Source of the DNA: Croceivirga radicis
GTDB taxonomy: Bacteria > Bacteroidota > Bacteroidia > Flavobacteriales > Flavobacteriaceae
Length of the DNA: 64,000 bases
Direction: 5' to 3'
Assembly (NCBI RefSeq): GCF_002072105.2
Contig: NZ_MTBC01000009.1
Span: forward strand, 1-64,000
The position numbers and the translations under genes were made by a program. Positions 23,225-31,979 of this stretch are shown one piece after another. Each line of letters starts with the position of its first letter. The stretch's first letter is position 1. Under the pieces are notes generated by a model. That model was given only the letters and a program-made list of their open reading frames with translations. It was not told the DNA's origin and made no database searches.

Positions 23225-24556
23225 TTAGTCCTGTTTTTGCATCATGGTCTTGGCTAAATCTGCTCCAATGAGCGACTCCAATAAATTACCATTACTGCTC
23301 TTGCCTTGGTTACCTTCAATATAAATCTCTGGTAAGTTTAGACTTTTTAATTGTCCAGCTACTCCAACAGCGGTCTTATATTCCCATTCAGCTTTTTCTT
23401 GTGGGGTAAGACCTGCGCTAACGAGCTTGGCGTTCTGATACGATTCTGCATCGGCAGCAACTTTCTTGCTCTGTGCCTTAAATTTTTCCACTTCAAATTG
23501 TTTTTTCTCTTTGATTAGGTTAAACTCGGCTACTTTAGCTTCAGTTTCTGCGGCAATGGTCTTTTGTATTTGCTCTTTTTCCAATCTAGCACGTTCTGCC
23601 GCTTTTTCTGCTTCGCCACGCGCTTTCTCTTTTTGGGCCCTATAAAACTCCCGCTCCGCTTGTTGCTTTTCTAATTGGGTTTGGGCAACCTCTTCTTTTT
23701 GTAGCTGCAAACGCTTATCAAAAGTTTGCTCCCAGTCTATTTCGGTAACCACCGCCTGTACAACTGTTAGGCCATAAGCTTTTAAAGAGTTGCCTTTTTC
23801 CCTAACAGGTAAACCGTCTTTGTATTTAATACGAAAGCGTTTTTGTTTACTTTCTTTATTCACAACGGTACGTACAGTGCTAGAATCGCCAATAATTTCC
23901 CTGTTTTGGTTTGTAGTATACTCTTCTAGAACATACATGCCATTTTCTAGCTGGTCTTTAAAATAGCGGTCAAAGTCAGACGCTTGCCCAGAAATATAGT
24001 CTTGTGCATCCATTAATTTACAGGTGTTTTTAATACTCTGGTCAATGTTTGGTATTATTCTAGAGCGTATTAGATTACGTTCTGTTTTGTTTCTATCGGC
24101 TACGGATAAGAACTGTGTTTCGTCTTCTGTATTTATGCTAATAACAACAGATGTTGCTATTCTAGCTTTAACGGCATCGCTAAACGCCCAATACTTGGCT
24201 TTATCTACATTGGCATATTCACTTTGCTCACCTAAATCTCCTTCTCCGTTAGGTATTACATATTTTATAGGTAGCTCAAACTGTATGGGTATAAGTCTAC
24301 CCCACATTTTGCTGTTAATACCTTGCCTAAATACCGCTTTTTGGCCACCCCAAGGGTATTGCACCGCATATGCGGTACCAGGCTCGGCATAGAAAAACGC
24401 TCCTGTAACAATACTAAGTACAAGCCCTACTAAAACAATTTGAAGGCTTTTTCTGGTAGTAAACCAATTAAGGGTGGTTAGGTTTTTAAATAAGGTTTTG
24501 GCAATTAAAGTTCCTAGACCAAAGACAATAACGAGTATTCCTAAGAATGTAAGCAT
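23225..24556 (-). CDS. SPFH/Band 7 domain membrane protein
   Basis: The 443 residues have two N-terminal TM segments (about 2-20 and 38-57), then an SPFH/prohibitin domain (about 60-290). A long Lys/Glu/Ala/Gln-rich coiled coil follows (about 285-385, EKQQAEREFYRAQKEKARGE), with a short C-terminal tail. Such flotillin/prohibitin-like proteins form oligomeric membrane scaffolds. No NfeD partner is encoded beside it. A 20-residue hydrophobic peptide ORF lies 78 bp upstream on the same strand. Confidence 0.88.
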   Translation of the reverse strand: MLTFLGILVIVFGLGTLIAKTLFKNLTTLNWFTTRKSLQIVLVGLVLSIVTGAFFYAEPGTAYAVQYPWGGQKAVFRQGINSKMWGRLIPIQFELPIKYVIPNGEGDLGEQSEYANVDKAKYWAFSDAVKARIATSVVISINTEDETQFLSVADRNKTERNLIRSRIIPNIDQSIKNTCKLMDAQDYISGQASDFDRYFKDQLENGMYVLEEYTTNQNREIIGDSSTVRTVVNKESKQKRFRIKYKDGLPVREKGNSLKAYGLTVVQAVVTEIDWEQTFDKRLQLQKEEVAQTQLEKQQAEREFYRAQKEKARGEAEKAAERARLEKEQIQKTIAAETEAKVAEFNLIKEKKQFEVEKFKAQSKKVAADAESYQNAKLVSAGLTPQEKAEWEYKTAVGVAGQLKSLNLPEIYIEGNQGKSSNGNLLESLIGADLAKTMMQKQD

Positions 24557-24634
24557 AGGTTAAAAATTTAAAGAGTTAGAAAATAATTAAAGTGATTTCT
24601 GGTTAGGAAATCGGTTGGTTACAATTGTGAGCGG

Positions 24635-24697
24635 TTACATGGCTGCGCTTACTAAAGTAAGTACAAGGGTCACAATTAATTTTACAATGGTTATCAT
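24635..24697 (-). CDS. Possible 20-residue hydrophobic peptide
   Basis: The minus strand reads ATG at 24697 to TAA at 24635, encoding MITIVKLIVTLVLTLVSAAM, a single ideal transmembrane helix with one lysine. AAAAAACAATCAAC stands just before the ATG. Very short hydrophobic peptides of this kind include type I toxins (Ibs-like) and small membrane-protein partners, but chance cannot be excluded. It lies upstream of the SPFH gene on the same strand. The remaining 24700-25000 is AT-rich with no recognisable feature. Confidence 0.35.
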   Translation of the reverse strand: MITIVKLIVTLVLTLVSAAM

Positions 24698-25005
24698 GTT
24701 GATTGTTTTTTGATGGTTATAAACTCCTGTTTTGTTGATTGAGTTTTCAATATAAAATGAGTTATATCATGTTTGCAAATAAATTGAAGTTAAAAAATAC
24801 AATTGAATACAAATATGTAAGAATAAAAATCAATCTGCCGTCAATATTTATGTGACCTCCTTGAAGTGTATTGATAATTGTAAGTAAAATGGGGGTAAAT
24901 TGGCCTTAAGTGAAGGTTTTCAAGGGCTATTTAAGGGTTTTTTACAAATTACAAGGGTCTTTCTATTGCAAAAACGGTTTATTTTGGCCTTTCTATTTGG
25001 GGGAT

Positions 25006-25036
25006 AAAAAAAACCGACCTTAAAAAAGGTCGGCTC
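25006..25036 (-). terminator. Terminator after the M56 peptidase gene
   Basis: The stem CCGACCTT-aaaa-AAGGTCGG (25014-25033) is followed on the minus strand by eight T residues. It lies 33 bp beyond the M56 gene stop. Confidence 0.88.
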
Positions 25037-25066
25037 AAAAGACAATTTTTTGATTGATGAATGTGA

Positions 25067-27013
25067 CTAATTTTTCTTTTTAGTGAAGATTTCTATAACA
25101 CCATTTTTCGCTTTTTCACCATATTTTTCAATAGCTTTTTTCCCTTTAATAACGTTAACGCTTTCAATGTTCTTAGGAGATAGTTTAGCCATTTCTTCCT
25201 TATTGGCTTTTTTTCCATTTATATAATATAAAGGTTGTTCTTTCTCTTGTTGGGCATTATTTTCTTCTGGGCCTATCAAGGTTATTGTATTACCGTTGTT
25301 GCTAATGTGTAAACCCTCTTGTTTGCTGGTGGCTGCATCCATTATGTCTACAGTTTCTCCCGTAACGGTTTCTTTAATAATGATTACATCATTTCCATTA
25401 TTAATTTCTTGTTTACGTACCCTTATGTCGTTGTGTTCCCCAATTTGCTCTAGACCATTAAACATGGTTTTATCAGATACTTGAGACTCTTTTGATTCAG
25501 AAACCAAATATATTTTGTTGGTTGGGCTAGAGTTTTGTTTCAAATAGGTAATTTTTTTATAATCCCCATTAGCTTCCTCTACTTTAACCTCATTTATTTC
25601 TGTGTCGTGGTCCAAAGATTCCGTCACTTCTATAGTATTGATAAACTTTTCCTCTAGTTTGCCAATTTTACTAAGTTCGTCTCTGGATACCTCCTTACCA
25701 TCAACTAAGATTTTTTCTACTCCCTTAGTGGTAATGATTTCTATAAGCTTTTCATTGGTATCTGTATTATAAATTGAACGGTTTTGTTGGTAGCCTACCT
25801 CTTCAATAAGGGTGTTATCTTCTTGTAGAACAACTATGTTGGCACTGTTGTCGCTTCCAAAGGATATCACTATTTTAAAAGGCGCAATGGTGTTTGCGCT
25901 ATTTGCTTGTTGGTACACGCCTTTACTCCCTTTGCCATTGTCATAGGTTACTTTTAAGGAAGTAATCTCACCGTTCGAATTACGCTTAATTCCTTTGTAT
26001 TTCAGAGAGATTCCATTCTCGGCTAAAAATTGGGCGTCTTTTTGTAATACGTCGTCAGAACTATATTTATCTATGGTTATGGTTATATTTTCAATTTTTA
26101 CCTCTTGTATGGTATCATTGATGGCGGTCTTAGGGGTTTGTTCATAATTATATACTGTTTTAGTTTTTACATTAAAGGCCATTAGAAAAATGGCAATTAA
26201 TGGCATAATTAGCAATACTTTTAGTTGACTTCGTTTTGTAGATGATTTTTGATGTAGCATTTGTATTCTATTTTTGATTAATGAATTGAAAAATGGATTG
26301 GTCAATGTCCCAGCTGTATATCCTGTAGAATGTTTCAGCATAAGGTATTGGTAATTTTTTAAGTTTTCTGTCTGGCAAATTGCATAGGCATCTGCGGCAT
26401 ATTCTAGGTTTTGTTGTACCATACGTTTGTAGATCCACAAAAGCGGGTTAAACCAGAATACCATACAACAAAGTTGCAAGACCATTAAATCCCATGAGTG
26501 GTTTTGCTTGGCGTGCGCCTTTTCATGAGTAATAATATTCTTGAGTTCTTCTGTAGAGTAAGCGTGTGGCGAATAAAAAATGTTTTTAAAAAAGGAGAAA
26601 GGGGCTATTGGTGTTTTACTTGTATATAGTTTAAAAACGTCTTCTCGACTTAGTTGGCAATTCTTTTTTAATTTACCTATTTGTGCAAGTTGAATGGTAA
26701 ATCTCACGGAAAAATAGAGTACGCCCAATGCATATATAATACCTAATAAAATAAACCAATTAAAACCTGTATTATCTGTTGTTAGAACCTCTGTAGTTGT
26801 GGTATAAAGTTGCGGTTCTGTGTAAGTAAGCGTAACGGTCTCTACTTTGGTAAATTGTACAAATGGAAGTAAAAGGGCTAAAGGAATGCCCAATAATAAA
26901 AACCAACGATTGGTCTGGAAAAACGTATCGTTTCTTAAAAAACACCAGTAGGCTCCAATTAGTATTAGGAGTATGCCGCTAGATTTTAAAATGTAAGCTA
27001 GTACTATCTCCAT
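25067..27013 (-). CDS. M56-family (BlaR1/MecR1-like) metallopeptidase with TonB-plug-like C-terminus
   Basis: This is a 648-residue membrane protein. TM segments lie near 5-25, 37-52, 84-103 and 275-291. The zinc protease motif HEKAH at 163-167 is followed by FWFNPLLW. After the last TM there is a long periplasmic part with two plug-like modules: a degenerate one (KILVDGKEVSRDEL, about 435) and a terminal one (YYINGKKANKEEM...VNVIKGKKAIEKYGEKAKNGVIEIFT) like TonB-receptor plugs. It probably senses an envelope signal and cleaves the adjacent BlaI-type repressor. The ligand is unknown; no beta-lactamase gene is nearby. Confidence 0.92.
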   Translation of the reverse strand: MEIVLAYILKSSGILLILIGAYWCFLRNDTFFQTNRWFLLLGIPLALLLPFVQFTKVETVTLTYTEPQLYTTTTEVLTTDNTGFNWFILLGIIYALGVLYFSVRFTIQLAQIGKLKKNCQLSREDVFKLYTSKTPIAPFSFFKNIFYSPHAYSTEELKNIITHEKAHAKQNHSWDLMVLQLCCMVFWFNPLLWIYKRMVQQNLEYAADAYAICQTENLKNYQYLMLKHSTGYTAGTLTNPFFNSLIKNRIQMLHQKSSTKRSQLKVLLIMPLIAIFLMAFNVKTKTVYNYEQTPKTAINDTIQEVKIENITITIDKYSSDDVLQKDAQFLAENGISLKYKGIKRNSNGEITSLKVTYDNGKGSKGVYQQANSANTIAPFKIVISFGSDNSANIVVLQEDNTLIEEVGYQQNRSIYNTDTNEKLIEIITTKGVEKILVDGKEVSRDELSKIGKLEEKFINTIEVTESLDHDTEINEVKVEEANGDYKKITYLKQNSSPTNKIYLVSESKESQVSDKTMFNGLEQIGEHNDIRVRKQEINNGNDVIIIKETVTGETVDIMDAATSKQEGLHISNNGNTITLIGPEENNAQQEKEQPLYYINGKKANKEEMAKLSPKNIESVNVIKGKKAIEKYGEKAKNGVIEIFTKKKN

Positions 27014-27373
27014 CTAGTTGTTTTTTTCAATTAAGGCGATAATTTCTTTTAACTCGTCTACGGAAATCTTTTCTTCCTTGGCAAAATGAGAAACCACATT
27101 CTTATAAGAATCGTTGAAAAAACCTGCAATAGCCGTGTTTACAAAAGAGTTTCTATAATTTTCTTTAGTTACAGTAGGATAATATCTGTGTGTTTTTCCA
27201 AAAGCTTCATGCGCAACAAACCCTTTTTCTTGAAGGTTTCTAACTATGGTAGAAAGGGTGTTGTAGTGGGGTTTTGGGGTAGGCATGGCTTCTAAAATTT
27301 CTTTTACAAAGGCCTTCTCTAACTTCCACAATACCTTCATGATTTCTTCTTCCTTATTCGTAAGTTTTTCCAT
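27014..27373 (-). CDS. BlaI/MecI/CopY-family repressor
   Basis: The 119 residues begin MEKLTNKEEEIMKVLWKLEK and contain the winged helix KPHYNTLSTIVRNLQEKGFVAHEAFG, typical of Penicillinase_R repressors. The stop is adjacent to the start of the M56 peptidase gene, so the two are translationally coupled. Three 14-bp dyads upstream (27401-27454) are probable binding sites, implying autoregulation relieved by the M56 protease. Confidence 0.95.
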   Translation of the reverse strand: MEKLTNKEEEIMKVLWKLEKAFVKEILEAMPTPKPHYNTLSTIVRNLQEKGFVAHEAFGKTHRYYPTVTKENYRNSFVNTAIAGFFNDSYKNVVSHFAKEEKISVDELKEIIALIEKNN

Positions 27374-27400
27374 TTATTTTAGCTTTAAGGTAAAAGTATA

Positions 27401-27454
27401 ACTATAAAATTAGTTTTGCAACTATAAAAATAGTTATTTAACTAAATATGTAGT
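27401..27454. promoter_or_regulatory. Three phased operator dyads for the BlaI-type repressor
   Basis: ACTATAAAATTAGT (27401-27414), ACTATAAAAATAGT (27421-27434) and ACTAAATATGTAGT (27441-27454) share the dyad ACTA-N6-TAGT and repeat at exactly 20 bp, two helical turns. They fill the space between blaI (start 27373) and the divergent antiporter gene. Cooperative binding of repressor dimers on one DNA face is the obvious reading. The antiporter gene would then be a regulon member too (inference). Confidence 0.78.
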
Positions 27455-27502
27455 TTTATGAATCCGCTGGGGTTAGGTTATCTTTGCCGAAAAATTTGGC
27501 AT

Positions 27503-28441
27503 ATGCTTTACTTTTTATTTGTGGTTCTAGGCTTGGCCTTGTTAATATTGGGTGGCGATTGGCTTTTAAAATCGGCCGTTGCTTTATCCTTGCGTTTGGC
27601 TATACCTAAAATTGTAATTGGGATGACGGTGGTTTCTTTTGCAACTTCTGCGCCAGAACTCATAGTAAGCATAAAATCTGCCCTAGATGGGCTGCCAGAT
27701 TTAGCTCTAGGCAATGTAGTGGGCTCCAATATTGCGAATTTGGGGTTGGTATTGGCGGTAACCGTGTTGTTGGGTAGTATAGATGTGCGTAAAAGTTTTT
27801 ACACTACGGATTGGCCCGTTATGATGTTGGCTTCGTTACTATTTGTGGGTTTCATCTATTTTGATGGTGTATTGCAACAGTATGAGGGTATTATAATGGT
27901 AGCGCTTCTTTTTGTGTTTTTGGTGTATTTGTTGCGTTTTCAAAAACCTGCCGTAGTAGATGAGTTGCCAGACGATGATAAGCCATTGCCTTTATATAAA
28001 ATAGTACTCTTGTTGGGAGTTGGTGGTGTGGCGCTATGGGGTGGCTCAGAACTTTTGATAAAAGGTGCGGTTGGGTTGGCTTCTTCTTTTGGGGTTAGCG
28101 ATCGTGTAATTGGTATTACCATAGTTTCTGTGGGTACCAGTATTCCAGAATTGGCGGCGTCTATAATTGCGGTGTTAAAAAAGGAGAAGGCAATATCTCT
28201 GGGTAATCTAATCGGTTCTAACATTTTTAACCTATTGGCTGTTTTGGGTATTACCTCAATCATAACGCCAATACGGGTTTTGGATCAAGGATTGTTGACC
28301 AATGATATATTCTGGATGCTGGGTGTGTCTTTTATGATATTGCCTTTGGTATTTATACCTAAAGGATTGCGTTTGGGTTGGAGAGATGGCATTGTTTTAT
28401 TGCTTACCTACATATTTTTTGTTTATGTAACGGTATCCTAA
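27503..28441 (+). CDS. Calcium/sodium antiporter (CaCA family)
   Basis: This 312-residue transporter is counted from ATG 27503 (MLYFLFVVLGLALLILGGDWL). An in-frame ATG at 27458 is less likely because a TATCTTTG -7 box lies at 27479-27486, between the two. Two inverted alpha-repeats are clear: VIGMTVVSFATSAPELIVSI and VIGITIVSVGTSIPELAASI, separated by an acidic loop (DELPDDDKPLP). It has ten TM segments, as in YrbG. It exchanges Ca2+ for Na+ or H+ at the inner membrane. Confidence 0.93.
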   Translation: MLYFLFVVLGLALLILGGDWLLKSAVALSLRLAIPKIVIGMTVVSFATSAPELIVSIKSALDGLPDLALGNVVGSNIANLGLVLAVTVLLGSIDVRKSFYTTDWPVMMLASLLFVGFIYFDGVLQQYEGIIMVALLFVFLVYLLRFQKPAVVDELPDDDKPLPLYKIVLLLGVGGVALWGGSELLIKGAVGLASSFGVSDRVIGITIVSVGTSIPELAASIIAVLKKEKAISLGNLIGSNIFNLLAVLGITSIITPIRVLDQGLLTNDIFWMLGVSFMILPLVFIPKGLRLGWRDGIVLLLTYIFFVYVTVS

Positions 28442-28470
28442 TTAGTTGCTCCTAAATACTACTTAAATTC

Positions 28471-28507
28471 ATAAAAAAAGCCCTTACCAATAAGTAAGGG
28501 CTTTTTT
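28471..28507. terminator. Bidirectional terminator between antiporter and glutamine synthetase genes
   Basis: AAAAAAGCCCTTAC-caataa-GTAAGGGCTTTTTT is a perfect stem with A/T tracts, placed between two convergent genes. Confidence 0.9.
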
Positions 28508-28531
28508 AAATAAATAATCAACAACTAAATC

Positions 28532-29542
28532 TTAAACATCGGCAGACTTAACAGTCTTAACGATTCTAGCGGCTACTTTGTATGGATCTGCGTTAGAAGC
28601 AGGTCTTCTGTCCTCTAACCATCCTTTCCAACCTTTTTCCACAGTTAAAATTGGAATACGGATAGATGCACCACGGTCAGATACACCGTAGCTAAAATCT
28701 TTGATAGAAGCGGTTTCGTGCAAACCAGTTAAACGCTGGTCGTTGTACTCACCATAAACTTCAATATGTTCTTTTGTTACAGGTCTAAACGCCTCACAAA
28801 TTTTCTCATACGTTTCTTTAGAACCACAAGTTCTTAAAACGGTATTAGAGAAGTTTGCGTGCATACCAGAACCATTCCAATCTCCTTTAATTGGTTTTGG
28901 GTGGTATTCTATGTAGTAACCGTAACTTTCGGTTAATCTTTGTAGTAAATATCTAGCAACCCAGATTTCATCTCCTGCTTTCTTGGCGCCTTTCGCAAAC
29001 AATTGGAATTCCCACTGTCCGGCAGCTACTTCTTGGTTAATACCTTCAAACTGTAAACCAGCATCAATACATAAATCTGCATGCTCTTCAACTAAATCTC
29101 TACCCCAAGTGTTTCTACCGCCAACAGAGCAATAGTATAAACCTTGTGGGCCAGGATAACCTCCAACTGGGAAACCTAATGGTAACTGGGTTGCGGTATC
29201 CATGATAAAGTACTCCTGCTCAAATCCAAACCAAAAATCATCATCGGCATCATCAATAGTGGCTCTAGAGTTAGAGGCGTGTGGTGTTCCGTCAGGATTT
29301 AAAACCTCAGTCATAACAAGGTATCCATTTCTTCTTGCAGGGTCAGGATAAATTGCTACAGGTTTTAATAAGCAATCAGAAGATCCGCCTTCTGCTTGTT
29401 TTGTAGAGGAACCATCAAAAGACCAAGTAGGACAATCTTCTAGTTTGCCACTAAAGTCTTCTTCAATTCTAGTTTTACTTCTTATGTTAGCGGTTGGTTC
29501 ATAACCATCTAACCAAAGGTATTCTAATTTTGCCTTGCTCAT
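28532..29542 (-). CDS. Glutamine synthetase, GSII-like (beta-grasp type)
   Basis: The 336 residues start at MSKAKLEYLWLDGYEPTANI; an upstream in-frame ATG adds 13 residues lacking similarity. The substrate and metal motifs are DGSSTKQAEGGSSDC, FGFEQEYF, GINQEVAAGQWEFQ, GSGMHANFSNT and RGASIRIP, as in eukaryote-type GSII. It makes glutamine from glutamate, ammonia and ATP. It is divergent from a GSIII gene, with a shared 217-bp control region that contains the TACCCC-N11-GGGG dyad. A TATTTTTG -7 box lies 37 bp upstream of the start. Confidence 0.95.
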   Translation of the reverse strand: MSKAKLEYLWLDGYEPTANIRSKTRIEEDFSGKLEDCPTWSFDGSSTKQAEGGSSDCLLKPVAIYPDPARRNGYLVMTEVLNPDGTPHASNSRATIDDADDDFWFGFEQEYFIMDTATQLPLGFPVGGYPGPQGLYYCSVGGRNTWGRDLVEEHADLCIDAGLQFEGINQEVAAGQWEFQLFAKGAKKAGDEIWVARYLLQRLTESYGYYIEYHPKPIKGDWNGSGMHANFSNTVLRTCGSKETYEKICEAFRPVTKEHIEVYGEYNDQRLTGLHETASIKDFSYGVSDRGASIRIPILTVEKGWKGWLEDRRPASNADPYKVAARIVKTVKSADV

Positions 29543-29578
29543 AATTTTGGTCGTTATGTCTTTAATAATATTAGGTAA

Positions 29579-29586
29579 CAAAAATA
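29579..29586 (-). promoter_or_regulatory. TAnnTTTG -7 box of the GSII-like gene
   Basis: The minus strand reads TATTTTTG, matching the Bacteroidota -7 consensus TAnnTTTG. It predicts a start of transcription about 30 nt before the ATG. The nitrogen-motif dyad begins 66 bp upstream. No clear TTG -33 element is seen. Confidence 0.45.
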
Positions 29587-29651
29587 AAATTTATAATGAA
29601 TTATACTGTTTTAGGTAGGGTAAAAAGGAGTTATCTTTGTAAAAATTATGA

Positions 29652-29674
29652 TACCCCCCATTAAGATAGGGGGC
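29652..29674. promoter_or_regulatory. Dyad TACCCC-N11-GGGG between the two glutamine synthetase genes
   Basis: TACCCC at 29652-29657, eleven bases, then GGGG at 29669-29672. The same half-sites and spacing recur at 59044-59064 upstream of glnB-amt. It is 110 bp from the GSII start and 86 bp from the GSIII start. I infer a binding site for a nitrogen regulator acting on both genes; the regulator itself is not visible in the window. Confidence 0.6.
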
Positions 29675-29759
29675 TTATTGATAATCATTCAAAAAAATCA
29701 ATTCTTATTGAGAAATACTTAATGAATGAAATGTTAAATTAGAATTATTAATACGTTAT

Positions 29760-31937
29760 ATGAGGTTTAAAGCAGTAACGGAGAGCAATAATAGAACGCC
29801 TTTTGTTATTTCTGAAATGGAAAGACGGTCTACTCTTTTTGGTAAGCATGTATTCAATGATGAAAAAATGCTTCAATTTTTAACAAGAGATGCATATGAT
29901 AAGGTGCAGGCGGCTATTTTTTCGGGAAGTAAAATAGATCGTAAAATAGCCGATCAGGTTGCGGAAGGTATGAAGGCATGGGCCATGTCTATGGGGGCAA
30001 CGCACTATACACATTGGTTTCAACCTTTAACAGGTTCTACTGCAGAGAAACACGATGCCTTTTTTGATTTGCAAGAGAACGGAAGGGCCATGGAAAAGTT
30101 TGGCGGTAGCCAACTAGTACAACAAGAACCAGATGCCAGTAGCTTTCCTAGCGGTGGTATACGCAATACTTTTGAGGCTCGTGGTTATACGGCATGGGAT
30201 CCTACATCACCTGCATTTATTTATAAAACTACGCTTTGTATCCCTACCATCTTTGTAGCCTATACGGGAGAAGCTTTGGACAATAAAGCCCCTTTGTTAC
30301 GTGCGTTAAATGCGGTAGACGAAGCTGCTACCGCGGTAGCGCAATACTTTGATAAAAATGTCAAGAAGGTATATGCTACTTTAGGCTGGGAACAAGAATA
30401 TTTTTTAATAGATAAGGCATTGGCTAAATCTAGACCAGATATTTTAATTACCGGTAGAACTTTATTAGGCAGCTCTGCTGCCAAAGGGCAGCAGTTAGAT
30501 GACCATTATTTTGGGGTTATTCCTAGTAGGGTGTTGGCTTTTATGAGCGAGCTGGAGAAAGAAAGTATGCTGCTGGGTATACCGGTAAAAACAAGGCATA
30601 ACGAAGTTGCCCCCAACCAATTTGAGGTGGCTCCGGTATATGAGGAAGCTAATTTATCCGTAGACCATAACCTATTGTTAATGGATATTATGGAAGAGGT
30701 TGCGGACCGCCATAATTTTAAAGTGCTTTTTCATGAAAAACCTTTTGCGGGTATAAACGGATCGGGTAAACATAACAATTGGTCTTTAAGTACGGATACC
30801 GGTGTTAATTTGTTGAGTCCCGGTAGCACCCCCATGAAGAATCTACAATTTTTGACCTTCTTTGTGAACACTATAAAGGCCGTGGATAGGTACGAAGAAC
30901 TTTTGCGTTCATCCATAGCCTCTGCCAGTAATGATCATCGTTTGGGTTCTAATGAGGCGCCACCTGCAATCATATCTATATTTATTGGGCAGCAGTTGGC
31001 AGACGTTCTGGACGAGTTGGAGGGGGTTTCTAAAGGAAAATTGTCGCCACAGGAAAAAACTGAACTTAAGTTGAATGTGGTAGGTAAAATACCTGAAATT
31101 TTACTAGATAATACAGACCGTAATAGAACTTCGCCTTTTGCTTTTACAGGTAATAAGTTTGAAATGCGTGGTGTAGGGGCAAAAATGAACTGCGGTAAGC
31201 CCATGACAGTTTTGAATACTATAATGGCCAATCAGCTTAAAGAATTTAAAAAGGAAGTAGATGCGCTAATTGACAAAAAGAGTCTTAAAAAAGACGAAGC
31301 GGTTTTTAACGTACTTAGGGAGTACATTAAAACCTCAAAACGGATTCGTTTTGATGGTGATGGATACAGTTTTAATTGGCAAGAAGAAGCAAGGAATAGA
31401 AAACTAAGCAACAATAAAAACACCCCAGAGGCATTGCAGGTGCTTACCTCAAAAGAGAGCGAAGAGCTTTTTGCCAATACTGGTGTTATGAGTGCTATTG
31501 AATTAAAAGCACACCAAGAAGTAGAATTGGGTAATTACGTGCATCATATTCAAATAGAAGGTAGAATTTTAAGGGAATTGGTGTACAACTATATTGTGCC
31601 GGCTGCCGTTCGCTATCAAAACGAATTATTAGAAAACATAGGCGGCCTCAAAGAGGTGTATGGCGCCGCACATAAATCGTTTACCGAGCCCCAATTAAAC
31701 ATTTTGGAAAGCATGGCAGAGCACATGGTGGCAGCTAAAAAACTAACCGATAAAATGATAGAGGCCATGGAACGCGCAGATAATATGGGAACGGTTGCTA
31801 AAAAGGCACAGAGTTATTGTAACGGCATTAAACCCTTTTTAACGGAAATTCGTACCCATTTAGATGGATTGGAAAAATTAATTTCGGACGATTTGTGGCC
31901 GTTGACCAAATACCGTGAATTGTTATTTATAAAATAA
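29760..31937 (+). CDS. glnN: Glutamine synthetase type III
   Basis: The 725 residues are the usual length of Bacteroidota GSIII. Characteristic segments are KAWAMSMGATHYTHWFQPLT, GWEQEYFLID, KTRHNEVAPNQFEVAPVYEE, GINGSGKHNNWSLSTDTG and NDHRLGSNEAPPAI. It assembles as a dodecamer that incorporates ammonia into glutamate. The start is ATG 29760 with a long leader: a TATCTTTG box lies at 29632-29639 and the nitrogen-motif dyad at 29652-29674. Confidence 0.95.
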   Translation: MRFKAVTESNNRTPFVISEMERRSTLFGKHVFNDEKMLQFLTRDAYDKVQAAIFSGSKIDRKIADQVAEGMKAWAMSMGATHYTHWFQPLTGSTAEKHDAFFDLQENGRAMEKFGGSQLVQQEPDASSFPSGGIRNTFEARGYTAWDPTSPAFIYKTTLCIPTIFVAYTGEALDNKAPLLRALNAVDEAATAVAQYFDKNVKKVYATLGWEQEYFLIDKALAKSRPDILITGRTLLGSSAAKGQQLDDHYFGVIPSRVLAFMSELEKESMLLGIPVKTRHNEVAPNQFEVAPVYEEANLSVDHNLLLMDIMEEVADRHNFKVLFHEKPFAGINGSGKHNNWSLSTDTGVNLLSPGSTPMKNLQFLTFFVNTIKAVDRYEELLRSSIASASNDHRLGSNEAPPAIISIFIGQQLADVLDELEGVSKGKLSPQEKTELKLNVVGKIPEILLDNTDRNRTSPFAFTGNKFEMRGVGAKMNCGKPMTVLNTIMANQLKEFKKEVDALIDKKSLKKDEAVFNVLREYIKTSKRIRFDGDGYSFNWQEEARNRKLSNNKNTPEALQVLTSKESEELFANTGVMSAIELKAHQEVELGNYVHHIQIEGRILRELVYNYIVPAAVRYQNELLENIGGLKEVYGAAHKSFTEPQLNILESMAEHMVAAKKLTDKMIEAMERADNMGTVAKKAQSYCNGIKPFLTEIRTHLDGLEKLISDDLWPLTKYRELLFIK

Positions 31938-31979
31938 AGTATACCAAGGGTTATGCCTATTTTTGAATAAAAAAGAAGC

